The notes: generated from the letters alone by a model not told the origin. A stretch of DNA of 64,000 nt from Malurus cyaneus samueli (GCA_009741485.1 CM019219.1:5560694-5624693), one strand, 5' to 3'. Counted from the first letter of the stretch, positions 27,301 to 40,479 are shown. Made by a program: numbers and translations.

Positions 27301-30300
27301 GCCTGGCTAGACTGAGCTGTGTTCGTTAATAAATACAGTTACTTATTTGGTAATTTTTAGTTAATCAATTCTGAAGTCGTCGCTTATGTGCGCTCCAATA
27401 GACGAGTTATACGCTTCTCGTTTTCTCATCTCCATAACGAGAGCGTGGGATACACCAAGAATTCTATCTGTATTTGATGTAGCCGTATACCTTAATAAAG
27501 TGAGTAGTCTTAGTGTAAAAAACAAGGACTAATTTTTGTTTTATTTTCTTACTTTTTCTTTACTTTCTCATACGGACACTGCCGTGAAAACACCGACTAT
27601 ATGCTTGACATATTACAAGCTATGCCTGGAGTTCTATCCTAGGAGAGAAAAAATGAGCCAGGTGCGAGCTAAACGAGTAGTCTAGAGCGATAGACACAGA
27701 ATGAAGAGACGAAAATACCTGCGGCAAGAAGCTGGCTCTCGGCAACGTTGTACTAGCCCAGTCTTCTGTGTGTACGCGGTTCTGCGGTGGATACTCCTTT
27801 ATACACGACGCTTATAGGGATGGCGTTGGCAAATTTATGGTCTGACCGTGTGGTGTGCTGTTATTGACGAGAAGCGCGACATTCATCGCTTACATCTCCT
27901 GGCGTATCCTCTAGGTACCGATCTCGCTATATGACTCCACCAGTAGCCCATACACAAAACAATGTTCGAGACCGCTTGACAGGCTTGCTTGACACTGTGC
28001 GTCCTATCTCCACTCGCGCCCTGTCTCACAGCCATGCTTTGGCCAGCTCTTACTCTGTCTCTGTCTCCGTTGATCTCGGTGCTCAGTTGCTTGCAACCGT
28101 GTCGTTTATCTGTCGTCGATTGGCTAACACCACGTGCACAACCGAATGTGTTTTGATTTTTTTTTTAAATTCCGCCCAGCCCACAACTAGCTCACCGAGT
28201 GCAGACTTATACCAAGCTTTTTCTCACAAGCGAAGAACCAAAGACATCAGCTGCTGTCATCGCACTCATCACGTCAACTATGCATTGCGTGTGTTTTCTT
28301 ACTTGCTATTCCGATGAGATGCCCATGTAAATGGAGCTTGAAATCTATTGTATCTCATATGGTCTACGGGAATGAAGTCGTGGGAAATATTATAGCAGTC
28401 CGATGCCAATTCATCTACCAGAGAAGAATGAGAGGATGCAAAGAAACATTACCTGCGTTGAATATACGTTTGCATGCCTCGGACAACGGAACGCCGACGT
28501 CCGATGCAACCATGAAAGGAGACATTTGGGTGCTTAGCGGCCTCTCCTCGAGCCGCGAGAATATCTCGTCGAGTGCGATCGGGCAGGTAGAAGACACTGG
28601 TGGAAGCGAGACTTTTGCAGTTGTGCAGTCCAGCCTGTCTTGGATCCAGTACCCTATTTCATCGTCTTGTCCATACCTTCATCCAGGCGCGAGATATTTC
28701 TGGAGCTGTAGACAAGACACTCTTTTGCGAGGGAATTCTGATAAATTCTGTGTGACACTATTCTCCGAATACTCCCTGACATCTGTCACTGATTAGTGCT
28801 AACATGTCACTGTTCCAGTTTGATTGCGGTTCTTTGGCAAGTGTTCTCAGAACTGGTTAGATATTAACGATCAGACATTAATGTAGTTGGGTGCCAAGGA
28901 GGTGACTTAATTCCTTGATACTTACACCCAAATGTTTAGTCCTTTTAAATCATAGAAGTAAGACATAGTAAGATAGAATCTTGAGTGAGCAAGGAGCGAT
29001 ACGAAGCACATGTGCCTGACAAGGTGAACTGAGGGGTTCGTGCTTTTCGTGCTCACAAATTCGTTATCTTCATAGCCTAGCGAGACATCACTGAATTGGT
29101 ATTTATATGACTTTCTTCTATCTATATGAACATTTATGTCCTCCAAGGGTGCACCTTTTTATATTATTAATAATGACAAAATGGTATATATCCTACGATA
29201 AGCTGTTTGCAGACGAGCAAGAAAGGAGAATCTCAATATATGAATATGCTCTTACTATGGAGGTGGAGGACAAAATCGCGACAACAGTGTTTGGACTAGA
29301 CTCTTGCCTCTCGACGAGACCGCAACACGGTGTTGGTGCCTCTGCTCACCTAATACATGCACCATACGCACTGGGTGCCTGGTACGGACCCGAGTGTCTA
29401 GCTCTCGAAACGAGCCAGCGTACTTCGAAATACAATGCATGACGACGTGATAAAAACAGCAGTAAAATGCTGGAGAAAGGGATCCGTCTGCTACTTTCCA
29501 TAGCGCTCAGGAGTCCTTAGATCTCCGCGCACCAGCTCGCCGCTCTCTCCCTCAGGCAACAGCTCCCGTGTGAAAGGAGGCTGACCTGGAGATCATTAAT
29601 ACCCTGATGCACGGAGCTCGTGACAATGTAAGGCCTACGAAGATTATCTTGCTATACCTCCAAGATCAGTCCAAAGGAGCAAGGTGATCGGGTTCGCATA
29701 ATGCTGAAGATGCCTTTAGCAAGTACAGCTGCATGGAGTCTCGTACTAGGAACACTAATCTTTAACACGTGCGAAAAAACCGTTGGTGCAGTGTCACGGA
29801 TAGGTTGGCCCAGGTGGTTGTCATGCTCTCGTGCCAGCCATGGCAGTGCATGTCGACCGGGAAGTCAAGGATGCAATAATCGACTTGGGCGTGAATTTTA
29901 ATATATTTGTGACTCTAGGCTCAGCATATCTCCGCAGATACATGTACCAAGACGACAGGCGACAAAGCTCTCACAGCAAGCAGACGGCTAGCAACACATG
30001 TGACTCGCTGACATATGTCTTCTTTTTCCCTCTAGGCCAATTATCACTCGCATGAGACTTGTGGAACAGCGCGACCCGACATATAATTCACAAGACCACC
30101 GTTATGTTACCGACAAGTTATGCACAAGCGCTATAGGGCAAAGATTTGTGGATGTTTTAATTGGCTTCTTTAGAGAGATATTGAAATGTAGAGCAGAGAC
30201 CAGCTTCAGTGGGCATCAGTAGGATGTTGTGTGGTGGGACGTGCGACAACGCACCACCGCTTCCCTACCCACACCTAATTATCAAAAAAAAGATAAAAAC

Positions 30301-33300
30301 CTTGGGGCCCTGTTTCGAGATCTGTACGTACAGCTTTTTTTATTGTGATCTGCATCTAAATTTATAGGTGAACCTGCAGCTGAGGTGCTGGCTGTGTTTA
30401 GTCTTTTGACACACTTTACAAAAATATTGGTAGTTGCGAGGCGAGTTAGTTGTAGTGGGCATACCACTACTTTAGTTTAATAATGACAGAGGTCTTATTG
30501 TGATGAGGTCCGTTAGAGACGTGCTGTGACGTAGTTTACTCGTTGCTCTCCCAGGCATGAGAGAGAAATACCGACCTGTCGACTGGCAATTAGGGTCTGC
30601 TTGTCTCTATCAGATCAGCTTCTCAGAGGAGGTTAGCTAGATCGTGAGGCTGATCTTGTCTTCTCTGCCTTGCTAGGTATTGCATGTGTAAGGTGAGGGG
30701 ATCCGCCAGAGGAGTTGGGGTCGTAGGATAATCACAACTCTAATTCAGATGTAAGGAGTTCTTGCAGTCAATGAAGGAAAAAATCTAAAGAGCGGTCGTC
30801 CCTATTTGCGTTCTACAAGGGCGAGGGAGTATATTGGTTATATGAGGGATTTTATTAAGTTCAGATATGTCCTGCTGTGCAGTCCTTGGTTGTCTCCCGC
30901 TGTTGGATGATTGCATCGAGTAGCTCGCAGACCCAGGAGCGCGTCTAGGCGCAGCAAGAGAGTTTTTAAACTATAGCACTTTATCACGTGAAGCCAATCT
31001 GCGCTACCAGGCTCTAGCGAGCCGTGAGCCGTCTCTGCGTGAGTGTTTCTATTCTGAATATATAGCTAATTAAATTTATCTATACTGTTATTATTATCTT
31101 CTTTAATTCATTTGAGCTTTCCCTGTACGAAATAATCCTTACGCATGATCTGTTACATTCAGTGTAGTATATTTACCTCATAACTACTCGCCACTCACCT
31201 ATCTCCAGTTCTGTCCCTAAAACAGAGACCACATCACCTCGACTCACTCCCTGCTCAGAACACGAGGCCAGGTAAAGTGCAGAGATTATTTGTTTAAGAG
31301 GATAACACTGATGAAGTGTAGCACGTTCATGGTCATCTCGATCGTGTACATCTCCTCGAGTCTCTCTTCCCTGCTATTACACTCTTCTCTGATCACGATA
31401 GTCGTGTTCTTCGAATCGACTTTCAGTCTCTATAATTAAGTTGAGAGTGGTTTTCTCTTCTCTCCAACTTGCATATCCGTAAAGGCAAGCATCACATGGT
31501 ACGCTCAATAACATGAACTTAAATAAGATAGAAGCGACGTGCAGAAAACAGGTAGAACTAGAATTATTATATCTCTGAGTCCTTATCTTGATGTTTTACT
31601 ATCCTGGTGGTAGAATTCGTTTTGTCTGCTATAGAGTCAGCTGTCTTTTCTTGTCTTTGCGTGACGGCTCGTCGTTGATTTGCTATATTTATGCGTACTG
31701 CTGTGCGACATGGATCCATGAGATCTTCGAGCTACATCCTGTGCTGAACTCTTCTAGCTTTTCAACATAGTTTGCAAAATTAAACAATATGTCAAAATAT
31801 TCCTCTCAGTATCGTCTTTATATGCAATGCTACTAACTAACCATATATTACAAGCGTTTGGTTACTGCGGTAGTGTTGTGTTTACCTAGCGGGGACAATA
31901 TTATAACTCATTCATTCTCGTGTCTCTTTTTCGCTTCCCACGGCGTGAACAGAGCTCCCTTTCGCTCTCTGAAGTAATATTCTCGCTAGGATTCTCGTGG
32001 TCTACCAAGATAGAAACTAAGGAAAGAAATGGCAAGGGGATCACATCTTTTGTTATCTCCACTCTAGATAAGCGCCGGAAGACTTATTGTGTACACATAA
32101 GTGTAAGGTATTTGAGAACAGTACGAACTTATTAAATGACAATAGTCTTATGCTACAGTTATTATACTCGTACACTTTGTATTCTCAATTGATGATAATA
32201 TTAAATCTGAGAGTCCGTCATATTTATAACGCGCTAGGATTATAGTCGATAAACTTCTACTGATAAGTCCGTCTTGTCGCATTGGTTTAAAATGCTCTGC
32301 TTAAGAGTACCTATATGGCTCTGTGTGTGTTGTGTTATGAGATACATCCAATGTTGAACGTTATAAGTAGTGAAGAAATTATTGTCTGATTTAACCGTTT
32401 AAGGAGGTAATACGCAAGTATGTGGAATTAATTCCGTCTTTTTAGATTCACCGTTACTTGATTAGATGTCTGTAATAAAAAATTACAACTAGTAAACTGT
32501 TGGAGCTCTTTCTTTAGTCATTATTACCTGAAGAAAATTCAAGACAGTCATTTGGTCATTTTTATTTTCAAGGTCATAAGCAAATACTTTTCTTAGGGGT
32601 GATGAAACAAAATTGCCATGGAATTCTGGCTTTATCATGTCAATCAAATTGCTTCCTCAAAATAATATGATGTCACAGAAGATTTATATATCACCATACT
32701 ATGTCCGGCTTAATCTAGTGTCACAATGCATATTCTCCAGCCCATCTCTATGAGTCTATTTAACACCATGTTTATACCCTTCTACAGCAACGACAATTCG
32801 GGACTATCGGCTGAATAATTAGTATCCACATGCTTCTGTCCAACATATATAGGGAGCTGTCAGCTCCAAACGTTGATGACGAAGTAGGTAGAGTTGTTTT
32901 TCTAGGGCGAGAAGCAGCATGCATCTGAATTATAGTGTGGTTTCCTTAACTCCGTTTGTCCCTTAGGATAACGGCGAACAAAGTGCACCAATGGAGTTGA
33001 CAATGGTACGAGCGGAAGGAGGCGCAGACCGGGCGTTCAAAGAACAAGACGTCCACCTCGCCGACGAGAGGAGGTGCCAGTTGCTCTGATCTGAGCGAAT
33101 AGCGTCGAATTATCTGAGAGAGTTCTAGTTGTCTAGTAAAGGGTAGATGCCATTAGGTTACTCTTCTCAAGCTGGAAGCGGCAGCCAGAAATCTGATCTT
33201 CTCGCTGTGAGTAGCCAGATCAATGTTTTAATGACGTCTGCCCATACCAGGCTACTGAGCTACTCCAAGCAATCGCTGGGCGAAGCCACTATGAGTATTG

Positions 33301-35778
33301 TGATCGATAAGCCAAATCTGCTGGATCAGCTTAATTGATTAAGAGGACTATTATGCTCTGGAATTGAAATTGCTGATAGTATACAATACTTCCCTGTGTA
33401 AAAGAATGGAAATGATGTGTTCATAAGAGCTTACTTGTGCTGTGCTTCGATGGACATGATGAGAAATGCTCAAGAGAAATATAAAAAAAGGAAGGCAGAC
33501 TCGCGACGGCCCCCAGTCGTTTGCAGGAGGTCGTTTGGAGAATAGTTTCACCAGGAAGCCTTGTCTCTCCCCAGTTTGGTTCAGTGACATCTGAAGAATG
33601 GAGCCGTCATGAATTTAGCGCGCATTTTTATTGGCCCATGTGGTTGTGCGACGCGCACTGGCGTGGGCAATACCCTCGCTGCACAAACGATGGGAATGTT
33701 ATCCTCTGTGTTACAACCCTCAGTCTCCTCGGAATTGGGCCAGATACTCTCGCCAGAGTGTGGGGCTTTCACAGTGGCCTCCTTTAGCTAGGGGGATAAG
33801 TGCCCTGTGTGTCACAGGGCAAAGCTCGACGGCCAGACTTACTTGTTGTAACGATGGTTTCCTGCTTGCATTCGACCTGGCAGAAGTGCTACCCATAGAT
33901 TTCTCCAAACTGACTGATCTACGGACGACTGAACGTTGAGTGAGTTTATCCCTCTCCATGTAACAGCCCTTTTGTATTGCTGCCTTACACCCGAATTACT
34001 AAGGACGTGCCCGTGTGGTTCACCCCTTCTCTAGCAAAACTCTGAATGCACACGGAGGAGCAACTCTTCTCTGCGAGACATAAGCTCTTGTCTCCCATTC
34101 GGGCGCGAAATGCTCTAGCATGCGTTTCCAGGTAACTTTCGAAACTTCTAACTGCGTATCCCTTAGGAACGCGCAGTCATGGGAACTCAACGCTATACGG
34201 TCTCTGAGCATGACAGAATGCTTGGCCCCAACACATCCAGAAATCGTAAGAATGTATCATTGTCTCGACAACAAGGTTGTGTTGCTGTTCCAAGTTGATT
34301 TGTCAACCTCATCTAGATCGTGCGTTCTCCAGCTGCGACAGCACATCGTTACGAGGAATCTCTGCTGCTCGCACGGACCTCTTTACATGATTGTCTGGTG
34401 GAGCTCTCAGATCTCACTGAGAGCAGAGACCCAGAGACACAACCAGGATTTCAGTAAATAGAATAAAATAGAGTGGTTGAAGAGCGCTCTATTCGTTTCT
34501 GTCAGGGCGACTGTCGCACGGAGATGTAAGAGGACTCTCTCGATGGACCTAATTTTACAAATCAAGATCGATAAAAATCAGTACTACAACATTGACGTTG
34601 CTTTATTCTTTCAGTTGAAAAGTACCTATGAGCTGGAGACAGGCACAAGCGCTTGGACATTGGTAATTATCATTTCAAGCTTCGAACGTTTGTGGTATTT
34701 GGGGCAACGCTAGTGTGTATTCTGTGGCACCTATGGTGTGTTAGGGCAGTTTTGCTGCGCATGAAGTGCTGTTCTTGAAAGGTATCTACATTAACTTTGT
34801 ACGTCAGCCCAATAAATTGAGTTCTTGCTGGTGGATAGTAGCACTGAAGAACTGCGAGGTAAACAGTGAAATGTAGGCTGTGTTCAAATGGTCTATTCTG
34901 GTTGAATATTAGGACTGTGAATTGTGGCGGTCTCCTCAAGCAATGGTTGAGATTATATCGGAAATCTTTTTCATCTCACCAAATCCATAGAAATGTCGAG
35001 AGAGAGACTAAACAAAGATGGCTGTGGAAGGACTTGTTCAACGCTACATCTGTATTTTTTTATTGACGATTGTGTACAAACTTGCAACCCACCGTTCACA
35101 TAGCCCTTGATATTAGAAAAGAGAAACTCCATTATACTGGGCTCCCGTCTATCGTTCGAAATTATAACTGTTGCAACATATAGAACAGAGAATGAAGTGA
35201 AGACAATATGAATATGTTCCACTGATTACCGTATTATCTCAATCTGATCACGCTCGCTCGTTGTGGAGTTGCAAATAGCTCTGACGAAATTTCTAGTGCC
35301 TCGAAGAATCATCTTCTTCCTCCTCACTCTACCCTATAAAGATGTATCGTCAAAGATTCATGTTATTTTAGTATTTCTTTACCAAGCTTGCAGCTGTCTT
35401 ATCATGAGTCTGATAGAAGATAAAAAGATTATGTCTACCATAGTGTCTCTGAAGCGCGTTGCATAGGCAGCCTTGCACATGTCGAGGCCAGCGAATAGTC
35501 CAAACTCTCTGCACACTTTGATCGTTGTACGCCTCGTGAGATTAACTATGTCTCATAATTGTGCTACTACTAACTATATTATGCGTACATAAATATACTT
35601 CTGTGGTGGTGGTAATACTCAATGCTGTAGCGCCAAGAGCTTAACATTCGAAGATATCTCATTGTTCATGTGCTCTTTGACATTATGACTTAAATGAGAA
35701 CTGAAGATGTCAAGCTACTTTAGACTATTCCTGAATGGACTACAGCTCTATAGGAGTCTCTAATTGTTATAATAATAG
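18336..35778. other. 17.4-kb gene-free block, probably distorted duplicate of the right flank
   Basis: No gene, repeat family or RNA was recognised; the longest frame is about 175 codons. CpG is common despite moderate GC, and short words such as CTCT, GAGA and GTCTC are frequent, unlike the flanking bird DNA. Exact matches in collinear order tie it to the right flank: 19371-19385 to 36444-36458, 19564-19587 to 36528-36551 (24 bp), 26708-26717 to 39907-39916, 26872-26882 to 39991-40001, 27011-27030 to 40074-40093 (20 bp) and 27527-27537 to 40345-40355. Distances in the block are about twice those in the flank, as expected if extra bases are inserted throughout. The part after about 29.4 kb was not anchored. 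Best reading: raw low-quality long-read sequence, not genome. Confidence 0.8.
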
Positions 35779-35936
35779 ATATCATTCTCCCACTCGTCGC
35801 CTCGGCCATTTCTCGTGGGCGCCTCCCGCGCAGCCCCCGGTCTCTGCTGAGCTCCAGCCGGGCCTGCGCCGGGAGCACCTCCCGAAGCCCCTCTCTTGAA
35901 CTTTTCCTACCCAAGGTCTTGACAGGCTGCTCTCGC
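35779..35936. repeat. Direct repeat flanking the 17-kb block, right copy
   Basis: Partner of 18182-18335. From here on the sequence again looks like ordinary, well-called genomic DNA, so this is probably the true continuation of 13122. Confidence 0.93.
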
Positions 35937-35956
35937 TGTCCTCTTGGCTTCTACAG

Positions 35957-36176
35957 GGAGAAAATCTGGCAGGGGCTCCCTTCCCAGCAATCGCCGATCT
36001 GCTCCAAGCGCACCGAGAGGCAGCCTCTCTCGGAGGGAGGGGTGCGCTACATTCGCAGTCAGATTACATGGTTGGCCTCAGAGGCACTAGCTCCGGATTT
36101 CCAAACTAATACTCATCTTTTAAAAGACGAGCCAAGAAGAGATTGCGAGGAAAGTCTCAGATACGGGGACGTCGGG
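35957..36176 (+). ncRNA. Candidate exon of a transcript divergent from EMX2
   Basis: A pyrimidine-rich stretch ending in CTTCTACAG (to 35956) looks like a good 3' splice site. A GTAAGA donor follows at 36177. The 220 bp between them have no long frame. The orientation is opposite to EMX2, and the position is upstream of its promoter once the artefact blocks are removed. Mammals have the antisense non-coding RNA EMX2OS in the same relation to EMX2. Identity with EMX2OS is inference from position and splice-site shape only; chance sites of this quality also occur. Confidence 0.3.
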
Positions 36177-36429
36177 GTAAGACGGTTGTTCATGGGCTAA
36201 ACCAGGCTGGACTTTCGCGGGTATGGGGGTGGCTGTGAGGGAAGTTTCAGCCTCCCCTTAACTTTCTTTTCCAGGCGGGATCCGTCTCCCTCTTTCCCCT
36301 CCTGCCCCAGAGATTCATGCCAACAGCAGGGAGGAGAGGTAACCTAGGCAGGTGGTGTTTGGCGTGGGGCAGAGTGAGTTAAAGGAGAGGGTGAAATGTT
36401 TAATTTAATTCTTTTCTGGACGTTCTAAA

Positions 36430-37147
36430 CCCTATTCGGTAGGATCTGAGCCTTCAGCGAGTCCTTCGCAAAAGCGCAGTGCTCGGCGCGAGTGACGGGC
36501 CGGGCCGAGCCGAGCCGGGTGCCCATGACCTGGGCCGGGCTCGGGGGTCCGGGGGAGCCCGGGATGGGGCACCACGGCCTCGGCCGAGCAGGTGGATTCC
36601 GTCCGCAGCCGGCCCCGAGCCCCAGGAGCCGTGCGTGGACAGGGCCTCGCTTCCCACGCATCCTGGGTTCGCGGGTGGGACGGACACACGGGATGCTTCC
36701 CCCGTACCTCCCTCTGGAGGAGAGCAGCCCCGAAAACCTCACCCCTCTATTTCGGTTCTGCACAGCCGGGCCAGCGCTGGAGCTGCCGGGATTCCCGTCA
36801 CAGCGGCAGAGAACCGCGACCAGGACCTGGAATAGGCCTTGCTGCCCGAATCCCTCTCGCCCATTCGGGGAGCAGCTATCGGGCAGGGCCGCTTTAGTTT
36901 TACTCTTTTCTGCGCTAATTCAGGGCCCCGTCCCCTCTCGCTCCGAACCAGCGCCACTTGCGCTCTACCCAGTCCGGTTCCGCGAAGCTGTTTTGGTCCC
37001 GGGGGTGTTGGACTCGCGGTTCCAATGCAATGCCAGTAACACGGGACATTCGTAACCCCCAGCTGTACCCGCGTAGCCTTAACCCGCACCCATCCGTGCC
37101 ACACGTTTTTAAAGTCATGCGCGGGGGAAACGGGAGGAAACACCCGC
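36430..37147. promoter_or_regulatory. CpG island upstream of EMX2, left of the N gap
   Basis: GC-rich and CpG-dense sequence that runs into the N gap. Several overlapping frames of about 100-190 codons exist on both strands, as expected from composition alone. None resembles a known protein. Confidence 0.55.
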
Positions 37148-37984
37148 NNNNNNNNNNNNNNNNNNNNNNNNNNNNNNNNNNNNNNNNNNNNNNNNNNNNN
37201 NNNNNNNNNNNNNNNNNNNNNNNNNNNNNNNNNNNNNNNNNNNNNNNNNNNNNNNNNNNNNNNNNNNNNNNNNNNNNNNNNNNNNNNNNNNNNNNNNNNN
37301 NNNNNNNNNNNNNNNNNNNNNNNNNNNNNNNNNNNNNNNNNNNNNNNNNNNNNNNNNNNNNNNNNNNNNNNNNNNNNNNNNNNNNNNNNNNNNNNNNNNN
37401 NNNNNNNNNNNNNNNNNNNNNNNNNNNNNNNNNNNNNNNNNNNNNNNNNNNNNNNNNNNNNNNNNNNNNNNNNNNNNNNNNNNNNNNNNNNNNNNNNNNN
37501 NNNNNNNNNNNNNNNNNNNNNNNNNNNNNNNNNNNNNNNNNNNNNNNNNNNNNNNNNNNNNNNNNNNNNNNNNNNNNNNNNNNNNNNNNNNNNNNNNNNN
37601 NNNNNNNNNNNNNNNNNNNNNNNNNNNNNNNNNNNNNNNNNNNNNNNNNNNNNNNNNNNNNNNNNNNNNNNNNNNNNNNNNNNNNNNNNNNNNNNNNNNN
37701 NNNNNNNNNNNNNNNNNNNNNNNNNNNNNNNNNNNNNNNNNNNNNNNNNNNNNNNNNNNNNNNNNNNNNNNNNNNNNNNNNNNNNNNNNNNNNNNNNNNN
37801 NNNNNNNNNNNNNNNNNNNNNNNNNNNNNNNNNNNNNNNNNNNNNNNNNNNNNNNNNNNNNNNNNNNNNNNNNNNNNNNNNNNNNNNNNNNNNNNNNNNN
37901 NNNNNNNNNNNNNNNNNNNNNNNNNNNNNNNNNNNNNNNNNNNNNNNNNNNNNNNNNNNNNNNNNNNNNNNNNNNNNNNNNNNN
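37148..37984. other. Assembly gap of 837 N
   Basis: Unknown sequence inside the CpG-rich domain. By interpolation between the anchors, the matching part of the distorted block would be roughly 20.8-22.5 kb. Confidence 0.99.
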
Positions 37985-38560
37985 TGCACGGAGAAAGCTT
38001 CACGCGTGTATTCACACAAGGACACGCACACACGCTCCAAACTCTCCCCGGAGAGTTGGCAGAGCGCTTGATTTAAGCGCAGCGTTTGAACTGCCCGCCG
38101 AGGGACCAGTTGCAAGTCTGAAATCTGTCCCTCCGGGGCAGCTCCCGGAACAGCTGGATCCAAACTCTGCATCCAGCCCTCGAACTTATTTTCGCACTTC
38201 GATCAAAATCTTGGCTTGTGCCACGCCGTGTACTGCGACTCCTCGCAGTCGTGCGTGATGCGATGTGGGCCAGAGGGGTTTGAAAAGGTGCCTGTCTTTT
38301 CTGCCCGGCTGTCCGTTTGACCTGCCGGCTCTATCCCGCAGGAATGGTCCTGGGGAGGCTCCCGTGGGCTCGGAAGGGCTCGTTCGTCGGCTGTGCGGTA
38401 CCGCACGCCGGTGAGCTGCAGCCCGTTCCCAGCCGTCGGATGAAGAATTCGCAGATACACGGGCTTAGCCCGCACCGGCTACCTGGGCAAACCCTGAAAT
38501 TGTGGATTTTTGATCCCCGGCGTCAGCCACGGGGGCTCTTCCTTGATGAAAATTCGCCAT
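37985..38560. other. CpG-rich flank right of the N gap, no gene
   Basis: GC-moderate to GC-rich non-coding sequence. Open frames that appear to span the gap consist mainly of unknown bases. Confidence 0.6.
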
Positions 38561-38630
38561 GAAAAAAAAACAAACCCCAAAAAGACAACAAAAAAAAACC
38601 AAAAACAAAAACAAACAAAAAAACACCCCC
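38561..38630. repeat. A/C-rich low-complexity tract
   Basis: Runs of A broken by C, with CAAAAA-type units; simple sequence. Confidence 0.8.
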
Positions 38631-40400
38631 AAGAACTAAGAGCAGAGGCAGAGTTGCAGGCCAGCCTGAGGCTGCAGGTGTCTGCGCTGCGGACATCCCA
38701 TGGGAAACCGCTCGTTTCTGTGGGAACGAAAAGGTGTCCGAGCCTCCAGTGATGTGGAGGCTGCGTGGGAAGAACATGCGGGAGATGCTCTTCCACCTGG
38801 CGTTTGTTTTTCTTAGCGGAATACGATGCATACCAAAACAGAAACTCAGTGCCCACGACATAAACCCCCGCTCTGCACCTGGGCGGGACCTTCACTGCCC
38901 TGAGCGGGGCGGGGGACACGGGTGAACCCCGGGAGTGCTCAGCACCCGCTGCCCGGCGCGGTTCTGCCTTATCTTCCCGATCTTCTCGCTCCCCGTCCCA
39001 TCTCACACCAGAGTTACCGTGCTTTTCAGTGCCGTGCTTTCCTTCTCCAGGCGCGGGGCTGCTGTCCTGCCCCAGGTCCCACACCGGAGCCCCGCAGGTC
39101 CCACAACGCAGCTCCAACATCGTCCAGGAGCGGCCGAGGGGAGGCAGAGAAACCTCGCGGTGGGAGAGATCCTGCCCGAGGAGGGGGCTATAGCTAGAAA
39201 CTTTTCTAAACTTTCCTCTGGACAGAGCTTCCCGCTATTCGTACAGGGATGGGGAAGAAGCGGGGAGAAGTAAACTAAAACATATCTGCAAAAGCAAAAT
39301 TTTTGTTTCTAAGGGAAAACAGGAAACCCCACTATTATTTACCATTAGTTCCGTTCGGCACTTTTTGGCACTGCTGGGATACTTTTGGTTTCCCGTTCAG
39401 ACATTCAATTATTCCATTTTAACTTGCTCCTAGAGAGCTCGATCCTGCGGACCCGCCTAAATTTGCTCAGCATTTCACGAAGAATTTTTCTGGGCAACGG
39501 GGAGAGGGTCGTGGCTATTTTCCGGTGTCTGCCCACCTGGCCTGGGGGGAACCTGGAAGGAAGTGAACTCTGCTGAGACTCAGCTCCCTGTCCTCCCTTT
39601 GCTCTATGGCCTGGTCGGGGCTTTTTTTGGGTTGGTTTTTTTGTTTGTTTTCTATTTTTTGGTTTAGTGTGTGTGCGTGTGTCCTTTCTCGTCCATCCTT
39701 GGGGAAAAATTGACCTTGCAAAAGAGCAAAGGGTTTTTCGGGGTGATTCTCCCCGTACCCCTCTCCCCAAGCCCCTCCATCCACCAGAGATATCTATCTC
39801 CTGGTGACCTGAACGAAGACTTTGCAGTGAAAGAGATCAAATAACTCCCAAAAAAATTTCCCAGTTTCTAAAATTTAGCGATTAAATATGAGCACATTGA
39901 AGTGTCATTAAGGACACTAACTAAAACATATTTAATCTTAAAACATGCATTTTTTTCCGAGGATCTCAAGTACCTAATGGCTTGTAGTGGCATTCTGGAA
40001 CAGGAATATAAGTATCCAGCTTTGAAACGCATAACCTCACTGAATTCCTTCCCTTGCTAATGTATTCCCAAATATTCAAGCTCACAGGGATGTACGCGCT
40101 GTGGAAGCCAAACAGAGTGTAATAAAACAGAGCTCCTAAAGCAAAATTAGCGCTTTCTGTGGATGTTTCAGGCCTCCGAAGCCTGGGGTTGCTTTTTTTA
40201 CATACATAATGTATGTCAAACACAGACATGGGGGTTTTAGCTTAAACTCTGTGTGCGTGATTCCATCGGGTTGTCGCTCCGTTACCTCGTTTCCATCCAA
40301 CAACTTTTACCCTAGATTAGTTCCGAACTAAGAGTGCTTTAACAGACTAATTTTTTTTTTTTCTTTCTTTCTTTCTTCCCTGAAACGGAAACAAAATAGG
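38631..40400. other. Non-coding flank, no gene recognised
   Basis: Includes a CpG-rich part at about 38870-39190, a T/G-rich tract near 39622-39665, AT-rich text around 39840-40250 and a (TTTC)n tract at 40350-40377. The 39907-40355 part is the source of the best anchors to the distorted block. Confidence 0.6.
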
Positions 40401-40479
40401 GAAAAAGCTTGTTTCGGAGTTTTAGAAAACTTCACCTCGGTGCAGTGCACAGATGAGGGAATACCTGGGCAGAAGTGCT

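Noticed and set aside
18336..35778. Bacterial, viral or other foreign DNA insertion
   Set aside because: No frame longer than about 175 codons, no recognisable domain, and ordered exact matches to the adjacent bird sequence.
18182..35936. Giant transposon with target-site duplication
   Set aside because: The flanking repeats are about 155 bp, far beyond known target-site duplications, and the interior has no terminal repeats or transposase.
36739..38172. Frames of 370-480 codons across 36.7-38.2 kb
   Set aside because: Most of each frame consists of the 837 N; the real parts are GC-rich non-coding text with no domain.
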